From Bradyrhizobium sp. 186 (GTDB lineage Bacteria > Pseudomonadota > Alphaproteobacteria > Rhizobiales > Xanthobacteraceae): DNA of 64,000 nucleotides. Position 1 is the stretch's first letter. Every line of letters starts with the position of its first letter. This document shows, piece after piece, positions 46,542 to 57,072 of this stretch. Under the pieces are notes generated by a model, which was given only the letters and a program-made list of their open reading frames with translations, was not told the origin of the DNA and ran no database searches. The DNA lies in the NCBI RefSeq assembly GCF_023101685.1, contig NZ_CP082164.1:868001-932000 (forward strand), in the 5' to 3' direction. The translations under genes and the position numbers were made by a program.

Positions 46542-48458
46542 TCAAATATTCGCGGCCAGATCCACGACCTCGTCGAACAGCACGCCGGTTGTCTTCAGCA
46601 TCTGCTCGATCTCGTCAGCTGCATCTGCGACCGAACGCGTCGACGTATCGATCACGAGTTCGGCGCCTTGCGGCGTCTCGTAGTCGTTGCCGATGCCGGT
46701 GAAGGAGGCAAGTGCGCCGGCGCGGGCCTTCTTGTAGTGGCCCTTGGGGTCGCGCTCTTCGCAGACGTCCGCGGGCGTCGCGACATGGATCTCGCGGAAT
46801 GCGGTGTCGGCGATGCGACGCGCTGCGGCGCGGTCCTCGCGGGCGGGCGACACGGCTGCGACGATCGCGATATGGCCGTTGCGGGCGAGATGCGTCGCGA
46901 CTTCGGCGAGGCGGCGAATGTTTTCGCTGCGATCAGCAATGGAGAAACCGAGATCGCTGTTGAGCCCGGCCCGCACCGTGTCGCCGTCGAGCAGGATCGG
47001 AGAGCCGCCATTGGTGAACAACCGCCGTTCCAGCGCTTTCGCCAGCGTCGACTTGCCGGAGGCCGGGAGGCCGGTGAGCCAGACCACCGCACCGTTGTGG
47101 CGGTAGCGCGCGGACCGCTCGTCGGGCCGCAGCGCGGATTCCACCGGCACGATGTCGACCGGCACGGCGCGCTGGCCGGCATCGACCGACAGCACCAGAC
47201 CGCCGCCGGCGATACGCCCGGAGACTTCAATCACGAGGCGCCCGGTGCGCGGATTCTCGGTGTAGGGATCGGTGGCAATCGGGTTCGAAAGAGAAATGTC
47301 GATCTCGCCGACATGGTTGCGCCCGATCGCCTTGTTCTCGACGCTCGAGAGCTCGCCGGGATCGACGGCCTTTTCGATGGCGACAACGGTGGCGCGGCTC
47401 TCCTTCGGGCCGCAGCGCACCAGGAGCTGGTCGCCCTTGGCAAGCGGCTTGTCGTGCAGCCAGAAGATCCGCGCGCGCAGCCGCCGCGTCTCGCGCGGGG
47501 CGGCCGCGGTATGCGCGATGATGTCGCCGCGCTCGACGAACAATTCGCGGTCGAGCGTGATGCCGACCGAGCGGCCGGCGCCCTGACGCCCGGCGACCGG
47601 GGTCACCGGCCAGCTCTCGACCGTCTTGATCTTCGCGATCTTGCCGGCGGGCATGATCACGATCTCGTCGCCTGCGTTGAGGCTGCCGGACTCGATGCGG
47701 CCGGCGACGATGCGGCGGTCGTCGAACTTGTAGATCGCCTGCACCGGCAGCCGCAGCGCCAGCGCTTCCAGCGGACGCGCCGGCTCGAGCCGGTCGAGTG
47801 CCTCGACCACGGTCGGACCCTTGTACCAGCCGATGCGATCGGTTCGCTCGGCGACCCCGTCGCCGTCGCGGGCGGAAATCGGGATCACTGCCGTCGGCTT
47901 CACGCCGAGGCTTTGCAGATGTGCGGAAATCTCGTCGCTGATCGCCTTGAAACGTTCAGCGGAGAAGTCGACGCGGTCCATCTTGTTGACGACGATGGCG
48001 ACCTGCTTCACGCCGAGCAGATGCAGGAGATAGCCGTGCCGCCGGGTCTGGTCGCGCACGCCTTCGAGCGCATCGATGATCAGCACCGCGCCGTCGGCCT
48101 GCGAAGCGCCAGTGATCATGTTGCGCAGGAATTCGGCGTGGCCGGGCGCGTCGATCAGCACGATGTCGCGCGAATTGGTGCGGAAGCGGATCTGCGTGGT
48201 GTCGATGGTGATGCCCTGGTCGCGCTCGGTCTGGAGCGCATCGAGCAGGAACGACCATTCGAAGGCCATGCCGCGCCGCGCACTGACGGCCTTGAGCATT
48301 TCGAGCTTGCCGTCGGGCAGGCTGCCGGTCTCGTGCAAAAGGCGGCCGACCAGCGTCGACTTGCCGTGGTCGACATGGCCGACGATGACGATGCGGACTT
48401 GCGGTCGCGTCGTGCCGTTCGGGGTGGCGGGCGAAGCCGTGGTGACGATCATGTTCAT
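46542..48458 (-). CDS. cysNC: Bifunctional sulfate adenylyltransferase subunit 1 / adenylylsulfate kinase (CysN-CysC, NodQ-type)
   Basis: A 638-aa fusion. The N-terminal GTPase (G1 [10 protein letters not shown]3 DAPGHAEF, G4 NKMDRVDF) is the regulatory large subunit of ATP sulfurylase. Two beta-barrel domains follow, then APS kinase from about residue 455 with Walker [10 protein letters not shown] and LLDGDTVR. It makes APS with CysD and can phosphorylate it to PAPS. NodQ of symbiotic loci has the same fusion, but the neighbours here are assimilatory. It starts 17 bp after the cysD stop. Confidence 0.95.
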   Translation of the reverse strand: MNMIVTTASPATPNGTTRPQVRIVIVGHVDHGKSTLVGRLLHETGSLPDGKLEMLKAVSARRGMAFEWSFLLDALQTERDQGITIDTTQIRFRTNSRDIVLIDAPGHAEFLRNMITGASQADGAVLIIDALEGVRDQTRRHGYLLHLLGVKQVAIVVNKMDRVDFSAERFKAISDEISAHLQSLGVKPTAVIPISARDGDGVAERTDRIGWYKGPTVVEALDRLEPARPLEALALRLPVQAIYKFDDRRIVAGRIESGSLNAGDEIVIMPAGKIAKIKTVESWPVTPVAGRQGAGRSVGITLDRELFVERGDIIAHTAAAPRETRRLRARIFWLHDKPLAKGDQLLVRCGPKESRATVVAIEKAVDPGELSSVENKAIGRNHVGEIDISLSNPIATDPYTENPRTGRLVIEVSGRIAGGGLVLSVDAGQRAVPVDIVPVESALRPDERSARYRHNGAVVWLTGLPASGKSTLAKALERRLFTNGGSPILLDGDTVRAGLNSDLGFSIADRSENIRRLAEVATHLARNGHIAIVAAVSPAREDRAAARRIADTAFREIHVATPADVCEERDPKGHYKKARAGALASFTGIGNDYETPQGAELVIDTSTRSVADAADEIEQMLKTTGVLFDEVVDLAANI

Positions 48459-48475
48459 ACCGCGTGCATCCTAGA

Positions 48476-49363
48476 TCAGAGATAGCCGGCGACGCGCAGG
48501 CGCTCGAAGGCGTCCTCGGTCTCGTGGTCGAGCGCGCGGCCCGCACGCTCCGGCACCTTGGTCTGTTCGAGCTCGATCAGGATCTCGTCGATGTTCGACG
48601 CGGTCGAATTCACCGGGTTGGTGATGTCCTGATCGCCCAGCGAGCGGTAGCGCTTGCCGTTTTGAGATAGATAAAGCGGGATGATCGGGATGTTCTCGCG
48701 CTTGGTGTAGGCCCAGATATCGGCCTCGGTCCAATGCAGGATCGGGTGGATGCGCAAATGGGCGCCCTGCGGCGGCGACGCGTTGAAATGGTCCCAAAAC
48801 TCCGGCGGCTGGTCGCGCACGTCCCAATTGCCTTCGAGTCCGCGTGGCGAAAACACGCGCTCCTTGGCGCGCGTCGCCTCTTCGTCGCGGCGGATGCCGG
48901 CGATCAGGCCGTCAAAGCCGAATTTGGCGAGCGCCATCTTCAGACCTTCGGTCTTGCGCGCGGCGGAACGGGCGGCCGGGGGAAGCGTTGGGTCCACGGC
49001 ATCGATCGGCGGGCAGGGTTCGACGCGCAGGTCGAGCTCCCATTCCTTCCCGTAGTGGTCGCGGAAACGATACATCTCCGGAAACTTCTTGCCGGTGTCG
49101 ACATGGAGGGCGGGGAACGGCAATCGGCCGAAGAACGCCTTGCGCGCCAACCAGATCATGACGTTGGAGTCCTTGCCGAGCGACCACAGCAGGGCGATCT
49201 TCTTCAGGCGGGCAAAGGCCTCGCGGAAGATGTAGATGCTCTGCGCCTCGAGCTGGTCGAGATGATCCATGCTGGGGGCGGTTGGCTCGACCGGAATTTG
49301 CTGGGAAACGGGAGCCGCAAAGCTCCGTCCATTTGCGCCGGAATCGGTCCTAAGAATATGCAT
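48476..49363 (-). CDS. cysD: Sulfate adenylyltransferase subunit 2 (CysD)
   Basis: The small catalytic subunit of ATP sulfurylase, a PP-loop-type protein with ALLWSLGKDSNVMIWLARKAF, HVDTGKKFPEM, AGIRRDEEATRAKER and HPILHWTEADIW. The start is uncertain: ATG 49363 gives 295 aa and has AGTGGCAGAG before it; ATG 49270 (MDHLDQLEAQSIYIFREA) matches where family members usually begin, giving 264 aa. It is the first gene of the reverse cys unit. Confidence 0.95.
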   Translation of the reverse strand: MHILRTDSGANGRSFAAPVSQQIPVEPTAPSMDHLDQLEAQSIYIFREAFARLKKIALLWSLGKDSNVMIWLARKAFFGRLPFPALHVDTGKKFPEMYRFRDHYGKEWELDLRVEPCPPIDAVDPTLPPAARSAARKTEGLKMALAKFGFDGLIAGIRRDEEATRAKERVFSPRGLEGNWDVRDQPPEFWDHFNASPPQGAHLRIHPILHWTEADIWAYTKRENIPIIPLYLSQNGKRYRSLGDQDITNPVNSTASNIDEILIELEQTKVPERAGRALDHETEDAFERLRVAGYL

Positions 49364-49449
49364 CTCTGCCACTTTGCGTTTGGAGGCGAAAATTCTATAG
49401 TTGCAGCGCGGAAGAGAAGAAAAATTTTCTCTTTGCGCGCTCGAAACGA

Positions 49450-49477
49450 CACATATATAGAAAATAATTCCAGTCAA
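49450..49477 (-). promoter_or_regulatory. Candidate cysD promoter in the divergent cysD/cysG region
   Basis: On the reverse strand TTGACT (49477-49472), a 16-bp spacer and TATGTG resemble a housekeeping -35/-10. On the forward strand TTGCGC, 17 bp, TATAGA lies in the same AT-rich block and could serve cysG. About 140 bp separate the two genes, leaving room for one shared regulator; an A/T palindrome-like stretch AAGAAAAATTTTCTCTTT lies near 49422. Confidence 0.4.
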
Positions 49478-49505
49478 CCCCGTATGTGGGGGAAGCGAGT
49501 ATCGC

Positions 49506-50945
49506 ATGCGGTTCCTGCCGGTGTTCCTCGATCTCACGGCCGGTCCGGTGGTCCTCATCGGCGCGGGCGAGCTTTTGCGCGCCAAGCTGCGCGTGCTCGC
49601 CGCCGCCGGGGCGCGCATTCGCGTGCATGCGATCGACCGAGATCAGGAGCTTGGCGGACTCGGCACTGATGATGCTGCCCGTGTCGAATTCGCCGATAGC
49701 GATCCGCTGACCGCCGATCTTGCCGGCGTCATCGCCATCGTCTGCGCGGGCGCGGGCGATATCGGTGTTGCGATGTCGGTTCGCGCAAAGGCGCTGGGCC
49801 TGCCCGTCAACGTCATGGACGATCTCGAACACTCCAGCTTCATTTTCCCGGCGATTGTCGATCGTGGCGACGTCGTGGTCGCGGTCGGCACGGGCGGAAC
49901 GTCGCCGGTGGTGGCACGGCGCGTGCGTGAGAAGATCGAGGCGCTGCTGCCGTCGCGCATCGGCGAGCTCGCCGAGTTCATCGGCGGCTTCCGCAAATCC
50001 ATCAACGAGCGCATCACCGAGTTTCCGTTGCGCCGCCGCTTCTGGGAGCGCGTCATCGACGGTTCGATCGGCGCCTCCGTGCTCGCCGGCCGCAAGAGCG
50101 AGGCGGAAGCCGCGCTTAAGCAGATATCCGATCCGTCCGCCTTCGCGCGTGCCGGCAAGCCGGAAGGCTCCGTCGCGCTGGTCGGTGCCGGCCCCGGCGA
50201 TCCAGATCTTCTCACCATCAAGGCGCTACGCGCGTTGCAGGATGCCGATATCGTCTTTCATGACGAGTTGGTTTCGCCGGAAATTCTCGACCGCATCCGC
50301 CGTGACACCACGCGCGTTCCGGTCGGCCGCCGCGTCGGCAAGCCCGGCATCGGCCAGGACGCCATCAACCGGCGGATGATCGAGGCGGCACGAGCCGGCC
50401 AGCGCGTGGTGCGGCTGAAGGGCGGCGATCCCTTCGTGTTCGGCCGCGGCGGCGAAGAGATTGAAGCCTTGCGCGCGGCGGGCGTCGCCTACTCGATTAT
50501 TCCCGGCATCACCGCTGGGCTCGGCGGCGCCGCCGATTTCGAGGTGCCGCTCACTTACCGTCACGAAGCGACCCGCATCACCTTCCTCACCGCGCACAAG
50601 GCGCGCGATGCCGAGACGGTCGACTGGTCGACGCTGACCGACACCAAAATGACCGTCGTCGTCTACATGGGCATGACGGCGGCGCCTGCCGTGCGCGCCG
50701 GCCTGTTTGCCGCCGGCCGCTCGCCGGAAACGCCGGTCGGCGTGTTCGCCCGCGTCACGCGTCCCGATGCGCAAGGCGCCATCGGCATGCTTCGCGACCT
50801 GCCCGAGCTCGTGCGGCGGACCAATGGTGGTCCTGCCATCCTCATCATCGGCGATGTGGTCCGGCATGCCGGTTCCCTTCGCCGCGAAACCGCCGAGAAA
50901 ACTCCAAAGCAAATTATCTCTGACCTCCTGGATGCAGCCGAATGA
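49506..50945 (+). CDS. cysG: Siroheme synthase CysG (multifunctional)
   Basis: A 479-aa fusion. Residues 1-215 are the precorrin-2 dehydrogenase/ferrochelatase part (MRFLPVFLDLTAGPVVLIGAGELLRAK NAD-binding start, VAVGTGGTSPVVARRVREKIE). Residues 220-460 are uroporphyrinogen-III C-methyltransferase (VALVGAGPGDPDLLTIKALR, RLKGGDPFVFGRGGEE, VVYMGM). It makes siroheme for the downstream sulfite reductase. The RBS GGGGGAAG precedes the ATG. It overlaps the DUF2849 gene by 4 bp. Confidence 0.95.
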   Translation: MRFLPVFLDLTAGPVVLIGAGELLRAKLRVLAAAGARIRVHAIDRDQELGGLGTDDAARVEFADSDPLTADLAGVIAIVCAGAGDIGVAMSVRAKALGLPVNVMDDLEHSSFIFPAIVDRGDVVVAVGTGGTSPVVARRVREKIEALLPSRIGELAEFIGGFRKSINERITEFPLRRRFWERVIDGSIGASVLAGRKSEAEAALKQISDPSAFARAGKPEGSVALVGAGPGDPDLLTIKALRALQDADIVFHDELVSPEILDRIRRDTTRVPVGRRVGKPGIGQDAINRRMIEAARAGQRVVRLKGGDPFVFGRGGEEIEALRAAGVAYSIIPGITAGLGGAADFEVPLTYRHEATRITFLTAHKARDAETVDWSTLTDTKMTVVVYMGMTAAPAVRAGLFAAGRSPETPVGVFARVTRPDAQGAIGMLRDLPELVRRTNGGPAILIIGDVVRHAGSLRRETAEKTPKQIISDLLDAAE

Positions 50946-51259
50946 CCTCCCCGCTTGAACAGAAGAAGATCAAAATCGCCGGCCCCTCGGTCGTGACCGC
51001 CAACCGCACCTGGGACGGCATCGTGGTCTATCGGACCGCCGCCAAGGGCTGGTCCGCGGACCTGTCGGAAGCCGCGATCGTGCGCAACTCCGATGAGGCG
51101 AAAGCGTTGCTTGCCGAGTCCGTGGCCGATGACGTCGGTGCGATCGGCCCCTATATCGCGCCGGTGCAGATCGGCGAGGACGGCAGAATCGAACCCGGCA
51201 ATCTGCGCGAACAGATCCGCCGCACCGGCGTGACAATCGGGTCGCCGGTCCAGGTTTAA
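50942..51259 (+). CDS. DUF2849 protein in the cys operon
   Basis: A 105-aa small soluble protein (KIAGPSVVTANRTWDGIVVYR, then a compact alpha/beta body). It belongs to DUF2849, found almost always between siroheme synthase and sulfite reductase in alphaproteobacteria. Its ATG overlaps the cysG stop and cysI follows after 11 bp. The biochemical role is unknown; a link to siroheme insertion or reductase maturation is inference from context only. Confidence 0.85.
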   Translation: MTSPLEQKKIKIAGPSVVTANRTWDGIVVYRTAAKGWSADLSEAAIVRNSDEAKALLAESVADDVGAIGPYIAPVQIGEDGRIEPGNLREQIRRTGVTIGSPVQV

Positions 51260-51270
51260 GGCACTCTCTC

Positions 51271-52926
51271 ATGTATGCTTACGACGAAATCGACCGCACG
51301 CTCGTCAACGAGCGCGTCTCGGAGTTCCGCGACCAGGTGAAGCGGCGCCTCTCCGGCGAGCTCACCGAGGACGAGTTCAAGATCCTGCGCCTGCAGAACG
51401 GCGTCTATCTGCAGCTGCACGCCTACATGTTCCGTGTCGCGATCCCCTACGGCACGCTGGCGTCGAACCAGTTGCGGCAGCTTGCCCATGTCGCGCGCAA
51501 ATACGATCGGGGCTACGGCCATTTCACCACGCGGCAGAACATCCAGTTCAACTGGATCAAGCTTGCCGAACTGCCGGATGCGCTGGCCGATCTCGCCGAG
51601 GTCGGCATCCACGCAATGCAGACCTCCGGCAACAACATGCGCAACGTCACCTCGGACCAGTGGGCCGGCGTCGCGCCCGGCGAGATCGAGGACCCGCGCA
51701 TCTGGTCGGAGCTGATCCGCCAGCACACCACGCTGCATCCGGAATTCTCCTTCCTGCCGCGCAAGTTCAAGATCGCGATCACCGCGTCGGATCACGATCG
51801 CGCCGCGATCAAGATCCACGACATTGGCCTCAGGCTGATCAAGAACGAGAAGGCCGAAACCGGCTTCGAGGTGCTGGTCGGCGGCGGCCTCGGCCGTACT
51901 CCGTTCATCGCCAAGACCATCAAGCATTTCGTCCATGGCCGCGACATCCTCAGCTATATCGAGGCTATCTTACGCGTCTACAACCAGTACGGCCGCCGCG
52001 ACAACATCTACAAGGCGCGCATCAAGATCCTGGTGCACGAGCTCGGCATCGAGAAATTCTCCCGCGAGGTCGAGGATGAGTGGCAGCATATCCAAAACTC
52101 CTCGCTTCAGATCGACGACGAGGTGATCGAGGACATTCGCTCGCGTTTCACCTATCCGGCTTACGAGAAGCTGCCGCACATGCCGGACGAGCTGCGTCAG
52201 GCCGCGGCCGATGCCGACTTCGAAGCGTGGCGCAAGAACTCGGTGGCCCCGCACAAGAACCAGGGTTATTCCATCGTCACGATCTCGCTGAAGCCGATCG
52301 GTGCGCCTCCAGGCGACGCCACGGCCGAGCAGATGGACGCGCTGGCCGATCTCGCCGACAAATACTCCTTCGGCGAGATCCGCGTCGGCCACGAGCAGAA
52401 TTTGGCGTTGCCGCATGTTGCCAAGCGCGACCTGCCGGCGCTGTGGAAGGCGCTCGACAAGCTCGGCCTTGCGACGCCGAACGTCAATCTGATCACGGAC
52501 ATCATCGCCTGCCCGGGGCTCGACTACTGCTCGCTGGCAAATGCGCGCTCGATTCCGATCGCTCAGGAATTGACGCGGCGCTTCGCCAATCACGAGCTCG
52601 CCAATTTGATCGGCCGGTTGCACATCAACATCTCCGGCTGCATCAATGCCTGCGGCCATCACCATGTCGGCCATATCGGCATTCTCGGTGTCGAGAAGAA
52701 CGGCGAGGAGGTCTATCAGATCACCATCGGCGGCCGCGCCGACGAGAATGCTGCGCTCGGCAATCTGATCGGCCCCGGCGTGAAGTTCGACGAGGTTGCC
52801 GACGTCGTCGAGGACATCGTGGAATCCTATCTGGCATTGCGCGAACGGCCCGAAGAGCTTTTCATGGACACGGTGAAGCGCCTCGGCGTCGAGCCCTTCA
52901 AGGAGCGCGTCTATGCCACTCGTTAA
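51271..52926 (+). CDS. cysI: Nitrite/sulfite reductase (siroheme [4Fe-4S], CysI)
   Basis: A 551-aa hemoprotein with two ferredoxin-like half domains (about 50-120 and 320-390) and two siroheme-binding halves. The siroheme/4Fe-4S Cys ligands show as CPGLDYC and CINAC in ISGCINACGHHHVGHIG. It performs six-electron reduction of sulfite to sulfide; nitrite as substrate cannot be excluded from sequence, but cysH and cysG neighbours favour sulfite. The 3' end overlaps the DUF934 gene by 14 bp. Confidence 0.95.
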   Translation: MYAYDEIDRTLVNERVSEFRDQVKRRLSGELTEDEFKILRLQNGVYLQLHAYMFRVAIPYGTLASNQLRQLAHVARKYDRGYGHFTTRQNIQFNWIKLAELPDALADLAEVGIHAMQTSGNNMRNVTSDQWAGVAPGEIEDPRIWSELIRQHTTLHPEFSFLPRKFKIAITASDHDRAAIKIHDIGLRLIKNEKAETGFEVLVGGGLGRTPFIAKTIKHFVHGRDILSYIEAILRVYNQYGRRDNIYKARIKILVHELGIEKFSREVEDEWQHIQNSSLQIDDEVIEDIRSRFTYPAYEKLPHMPDELRQAAADADFEAWRKNSVAPHKNQGYSIVTISLKPIGAPPGDATAEQMDALADLADKYSFGEIRVGHEQNLALPHVAKRDLPALWKALDKLGLATPNVNLITDIIACPGLDYCSLANARSIPIAQELTRRFANHELANLIGRLHINISGCINACGHHHVGHIGILGVEKNGEEVYQITIGGRADENAALGNLIGPGVKFDEVADVVEDIVESYLALRERPEELFMDTVKRLGVEPFKERVYATR

Positions 52927-53428
52927 TGGCGGAAAGATCGTCGACGACAGCTTCGTCAAGCTCGCCGTCGATACGCCGCTGCCCGAGGGCGGCGACATCC
53001 TGGTGCCGGCCGAGCGCTTCCTGAGCGATGCGGAAGCGTTGCTCGCGCGCGGCGGCAAGGTCGGCGTGATCTGGCCGAACAATCGCGACATCGGCGAGCT
53101 GGCGCCGTATCTCGGAAAACTCGCCGCCGTCGCGCTGGTGTTCCCGACCTTCCGCGATGGGCGCGCCTATAGTCAGGCGCGGCTGCTGCGCGAGCGCTAC
53201 AATTATCGCGGCGATTTGCGTGCCACCGGCCAGGTGCTGCGTGACCAGTTCGTGTTCATGCTGCGCGCCGGCTTCGATTCCTTCGAGGTCAAGAAGCAGG
53301 CCGATGCGGAAGCGTTCATGCAGACCGCGAAGCGCTATTCGGTGTTCTACCAGCCGACCGGCGACGGCCGCATCACGGCGCTGCACCGGCGCATGCAGTT
53401 GCGTCACTCCGAAGGTGTCGGCACGTGA
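52913..53428 (+). CDS. DUF934 protein in the cys operon
   Basis: A 171-aa soluble protein of DUF934 with the family core FPTFRDGRAYSQARLLRERYNYRGDLRATGQVLRDQ. It is nearly always encoded beside sulfite reductase and is presumed an oxidoreductase-associated factor. It is translationally coupled on both sides, overlapping cysI by 14 bp and cysH by 4 bp. No catalytic residues can be assigned. Confidence 0.88.
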   Translation: MPLVNGGKIVDDSFVKLAVDTPLPEGGDILVPAERFLSDAEALLARGGKVGVIWPNNRDIGELAPYLGKLAAVALVFPTFRDGRAYSQARLLRERYNYRGDLRATGQVLRDQFVFMLRAGFDSFEVKKQADAEAFMQTAKRYSVFYQPTGDGRITALHRRMQLRHSEGVGT

Positions 53429-54150
53429 ACGCAATCGCACCTCAGGTTTCATCGGTCTCTGAGCTGCCCTCGGCGGAGGAGCTCGACCACGCGTTGCGCG
53501 ATGCCTCGCCCGCGGAAGTCATCGCTGCGGCCCTGAAGGCGGTCGGCCGCGACAAGCTTGCACTGGTGTCGTCCTTCGGCACGGAATCGGCGACGCTGCT
53601 CAAGGTCATGGCGGATGTCGATCCGGCGATCCCCGTGGTGTTCCTCGACACCGGCTGGCTGTTCGAGGAGACGCTGGCCTATCGCGACACGCTGATCGCG
53701 ACGCTGGGGTTGAAGGACGTCCGCTCAATCAAGCCGGCCGAGCAGACGCTGTCGCGCGAAGATCCCGACCGCGATCTGTGGTTCTCCGATCCCGACGCCT
53801 GCTGTCGCATCCGTAAAGTGGAGCCGCTGGCGCGCGCGCTCAAGCCGTTCGCGGCCTGGATCAACGGCCGTAAACGCTTCCAGGGTAACGCGCGCGCCGA
53901 CATTCCGGTCGTCGAGGACGACGGCGTGCGATTGAAATTCAATCCCTTCGCCAATGTCTCGCGCGAGGAGATCGAGGCGATTTTCGTCCGCGCCAAATTG
54001 CCGCGTCATCCACTGACGGAGTCTGGTTTCCTGTCGGTTGGGTGTATGCCTTGCACGAGCAGAACGGCCGAAGGCGAGGATGAGCGCGCCGGTCGGTGGC
54101 GCGGCCGGGCCAAGACAGAATGCGGCATTCACACGATGAAGACTTCGTAG
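53425..54150 (+). CDS. cysH: Assimilatory adenylylsulfate (APS) reductase, CysH
   Basis: A 241-aa PP-loop reductase with VSSFGTESATLLKVMADVDP, FLDTGWLFEETLAYR and the C-terminal active site ECGIHTMK. Two Cys pairs, CCRIRKVEPL and GCMPCTSR, are the [4Fe-4S] ligands that distinguish APS reductases from the cluster-free PAPS reductases of enteric bacteria. It reduces APS to sulfite using thioredoxin. The start is GTG at 53425, overlapping DUF934. Confidence 0.94.
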   Translation: MNAIAPQVSSVSELPSAEELDHALRDASPAEVIAAALKAVGRDKLALVSSFGTESATLLKVMADVDPAIPVVFLDTGWLFEETLAYRDTLIATLGLKDVRSIKPAEQTLSREDPDRDLWFSDPDACCRIRKVEPLARALKPFAAWINGRKRFQGNARADIPVVEDDGVRLKFNPFANVSREEIEAIFVRAKLPRHPLTESGFLSVGCMPCTSRTAEGEDERAGRWRGRAKTECGIHTMKTS

Positions 54151-54193
54151 CACAGTCAGGCTGTCGCGCCGCGAACAAGAAAATCCGGTTCCG

Positions 54194-54223
54194 TTGACTT
54201 AGGAGCGTTTCGACCCGAGTTAT
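54194..54223 (+). promoter_or_regulatory. Candidate promoter for the sulfate transporter genes
   Basis: TTGACT at 54194 and AGTTAT at 54218 with an 18-bp spacer resemble a housekeeping promoter in the 112-bp gap between cysH and the sulfate-binding protein gene. The match is imperfect, and the transporter may instead be read through from cysG. Confidence 0.3.
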
Positions 54224-54262
54224 GCCCGCATGCCATCGATGACGCCGATGTCGTCGAGGTGA

Positions 54263-55276
54263 ATGGAGATGGACATGATGCGCCGTATCGTCCCGCTCGC
54301 GGCAGGCCTGCTCTGGGCGGGCTTCTGGGCAAGCTCGGTTTTCGCTGCTGATATCAATCTTCTGAACGTGTCGTACGATCCGACCCGCGAACTCTATGCC
54401 GAGTTCAACAAGGCGTTCGCGAGCGCCTATCAGAAGGAGACCGGCAAGAGCGTCGAGATCAAGCAGTCGCATGGCGGCAGTGGCTCGCAGGCGCGTGCGG
54501 TGATCGACGGATTGCAGGCCGATGTGGTGACGCTCGCGCTTGCCTATGACATCGATGCCATCGCCGCGAAGGGCCTCACCACGGCCGACTGGCAGAAGCG
54601 GCTGCCGCAGAATTCATCGCCCTATACCTCGACCATCGTGTTCCTGGTGCGCAAGGGCAATCCCAAGGGCATCAAGGATTGGGACGACCTGCTCAAGCCC
54701 GGCGTCGCGGTGATCACGCCGAACCCGAAGACCTCGGGCGGTGCGCGCTGGAACTATCTGGCCGCCTGGGGCTATGCCCAGAAGAAGCTCGGCTCGGCCG
54801 ACAAGGCCAAGGACTTCATCGCAAAACTCTATCAGCAGGTGCCGGTGCTCGACACCGGTGCGCGCGGTGCGACCGTGACCTTCGTCGAGCGCGGCGTCGG
54901 CGACGTCCTGCTCGCCTGGGAGAATGAGGCGTTCCTCGCCCTGAAGGAGTTCGGACCGGAGAAATTCGAGATCGTGGCGCCGCCGCAATCGATTTTGGCC
55001 GAGCCGCCGGTGACGATCGTCGACAAGGTTGCCGATAAAAAGGGCACCCGCAACGCCGCCGATGCCTACCTTCAATATTGGTATACCAAGGAAGGTCAGG
55101 AGATCGCCGCGCGCAATTTCTACCGTCCGCGCGATCCCGAGATCGCCAAGAAATATGCAAACTCCTTCGCCAAGGTCGAGCTGTTCACGATCGACGAATT
55201 GTTCGGGGGCTGGACAAAGGCGCAGAAGGAACATTTTGCCGACGGCGGCGTCTTTGATCAGATCTACAAGAACTGA
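54263..55276 (+). CDS. sbp: Sulfate ABC transporter periplasmic binding protein
   Basis: A 337-aa binding protein with a signal peptide ending near VFA-AD (about 28). Mature motifs [29 protein letters not shown] and [20 protein letters not shown] are those of the Sbp/CysP family. It delivers sulfate (or thiosulfate) to CysT/CysW/CysA. The start is ambiguous among clustered ATG codons at 54263, 54269, 54275 and 54278. Confidence 0.94.
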   Translation: MEMDMMRRIVPLAAGLLWAGFWASSVFAADINLLNVSYDPTRELYAEFNKAFASAYQKETGKSVEIKQSHGGSGSQARAVIDGLQADVVTLALAYDIDAIAAKGLTTADWQKRLPQNSSPYTSTIVFLVRKGNPKGIKDWDDLLKPGVAVITPNPKTSGGARWNYLAAWGYAQKKLGSADKAKDFIAKLYQQVPVLDTGARGATVTFVERGVGDVLLAWENEAFLALKEFGPEKFEIVAPPQSILAEPPVTIVDKVADKKGTRNAADAYLQYWYTKEGQEIAARNFYRPRDPEIAKKYANSFAKVELFTIDELFGGWTKAQKEHFADGGVFDQIYKN

Positions 55277-55309
55277 TCGGGCGCTGTCGGAGGGGCTTTA
55301 GCAGGGGGC

Positions 55310-56149
55310 GTGGTGAGCGCAATCGCAGCACGACGCCGGACATTGCCGGGCTTCGGTCTCACGATGGGACTGACGCTTTCCTGGCTGTCCGTCATCATCC
55401 TGATTCCGCTCGCCGGCCTGTTCCTGAAATCGTTTGAGCTGAGCCCCGAACAGTTCTGGGCCATCCTCTCCAGTCGCCGCACCTTGAACGCGCTCAGGGT
55501 CTCCTTCGGCCTCGCCTTCGCGGCGGCCTGCGTCAATTTGGTGATGGGCAGCATCATCGTCTGGGCTCTGGTGCGCTACCGCTTCCCCGGCCGCCGCATG
55601 TTCGATGCCATTGTCGACGTACCTTTTGCGCTGCCGACCGCCGTTGCCGGCGTCGCGCTGACCGCGCTGTTCGCCGAGAAGGGCTGGCTCGGCGCGCCGC
55701 TGGCGGCGCTCGGCATCAAGGTGGCGTTCACGCCGCTCGGCATCTTCGTCGCCATGATCTTTATCGGCATCCCCTTCGTTGTGCGCACGGTGCAGCCCGT
55801 GCTGCAAGACCTCGATCCCGAGATTGAAGAAGCCGCTGGCAGTCTCGGCGCCAGCCGCTGGCAGACCATCATTCGCGTGATCCTGCCTTCGCTCGCGCCG
55901 GCGCTGCTCACGGGACTCGCGCTCGCCTTCGCCCGCGCGGTCGGTGAATACGGTTCGGTGATCTTTATCGCCGGTAATTTGCCGAACGTTTCCGAGATCG
56001 CGCCACTCCTGATCGTGATCCGGCTCTCCGAATTCCGCTATGCCGACGCGACCGCGATCGCGGTCGTCATGCTCGTCGTGTCGTTCGTGATCATCTTCGC
56101 GGTCAATCGGCTCCAGCGCTGGGCGCAGAGCCGGATCCCGGCGCGTTGA
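55310..56149 (+). CDS. cysT: Sulfate ABC transporter permease CysT
   Basis: A 279-aa permease with six transmembrane helices and the EAA loop [23 protein letters not shown]. The N-terminal [23 protein letters not shown] is typical of CysT/CysU. The start is GTG at 55310. The stop is followed within about 12 bp by cysW. Confidence 0.94.
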   Translation: MVSAIAARRRTLPGFGLTMGLTLSWLSVIILIPLAGLFLKSFELSPEQFWAILSSRRTLNALRVSFGLAFAAACVNLVMGSIIVWALVRYRFPGRRMFDAIVDVPFALPTAVAGVALTALFAEKGWLGAPLAALGIKVAFTPLGIFVAMIFIGIPFVVRTVQPVLQDLDPEIEEAAGSLGASRWQTIIRVILPSLAPALLTGLALAFARAVGEYGSVIFIAGNLPNVSEIAPLLIVIRLSEFRYADATAIAVVMLVVSFVIIFAVNRLQRWAQSRIPAR

Positions 56150-56160
56150 GGTCGGATGCG

Positions 56161-57072
56161 ATGACGATGCAGATCGCAGATTCCGTTTCGCTCTCGTCGC
56201 CGGATGCGAAGGCGCGCGCGCATGCGGCGGCCGCGCGCGACAACCTTCGCACCGAGCCGAGGGCGGTGCGTATCACCATCATCGCGCTGGCGGTGCTGTT
56301 CCTCAGCGTCTTTGTCGTGCTGCCGTTGGTGGTCGTGTTCGCGCAAGCCTTCTCGAAGGGCGTCCTTGCCTATCTCGCGGCGCTCGCCGAGCCGGAGGCG
56401 TTGTCCGCGATCAAGCTGACGCTGCTGGTGGCGGCGATCTCGGTCGGCCTCAATCTCGTGTTCGGCCTGGTCGCGGCCTGGGCTATCGCCAAGTTCGAGT
56501 TCAAGGGCAAGACCTTCCTGATCACGCTGATCGACCTGCCGTTCTCGGTGAGCCCGGTGATCTCGGGCCTCGTCTTCGTGTTGCTGTTCGGCGCGCAGGG
56601 TTACTTTGGCGGCTGGCTGCGCGATCACGACATCCAGATCCTGTTCGCGGTGCCCGGCATTGCGCTGGCAACCACCTTCGTGACCTTTCCCTTCGTCGCG
56701 CGCGCGCTGATTCCCCTGATGCAGGAGCAGGGGACGCAGGAAGAGGAGGCCGCGATCTCGCTCGGCGCCTCCGGACTTCAGACCTTCTTCCGCGTCACGC
56801 TGCCCAACATCAAATGGGGCGTGCTCTACGGCGTGCTGCTCTGCAACGCGCGCGCCATGGGCGAGTTCGGCGCGGTCTCCGTCGTCTCCGGCCACATCCG
56901 CGGCGAGACCAACACCATGCCGCTGCTGGTCGAGATCCTCTACAACGAATACCAGTTCGTCGCCGCATTCGCGATCGCCTCGCTGCTCGCGACGCTGGCG
57001 CTGATCACGCTGATCGCAAAGACCGTTCTCGAACGTCATCTCGACGAAGGACACGACGCCCGTGACCATTGA
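56161..57072 (+). CDS. cysW: Sulfate ABC transporter permease CysW
   Basis: A permease of 303 aa with six transmembrane helices and an EAA loop ([24 protein letters not shown]). The conserved [23 protein letters not shown] segment is present as [14 protein letters not shown]. The frame extends to a TTG at 56146 that would overlap cysT; I prefer ATG 56161, with GAGG about nine bases upstream. It overlaps cysA by 11 bp. Confidence 0.93.
   Translation: MTMQIADSVSLSSPDAKARAHAAAARDNLRTEPRAVRITIIALAVLFLSVFVVLPLVVVFAQAFSKGVLAYLAALAEPEALSAIKLTLLVAAISVGLNLVFGLVAAWAIAKFEFKGKTFLITLIDLPFSVSPVISGLVFVLLFGAQGYFGGWLRDHDIQILFAVPGIALATTFVTFPFVARALIPLMQEQGTQEEEAAISLGASGLQTFFRVTLPNIKWGVLYGVLLCNARAMGEFGAVSVVSGHIRGETNTMPLLVEILYNEYQFVAAFAIASLLATLALITLIAKTVLERHLDEGHDARDH

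Noticed and set aside
46668..48485. 605-aa forward frame opposite cysNC
   Set aside because: Antisense shadow; the reverse strand encodes an intact GTPase-kinase fusion.
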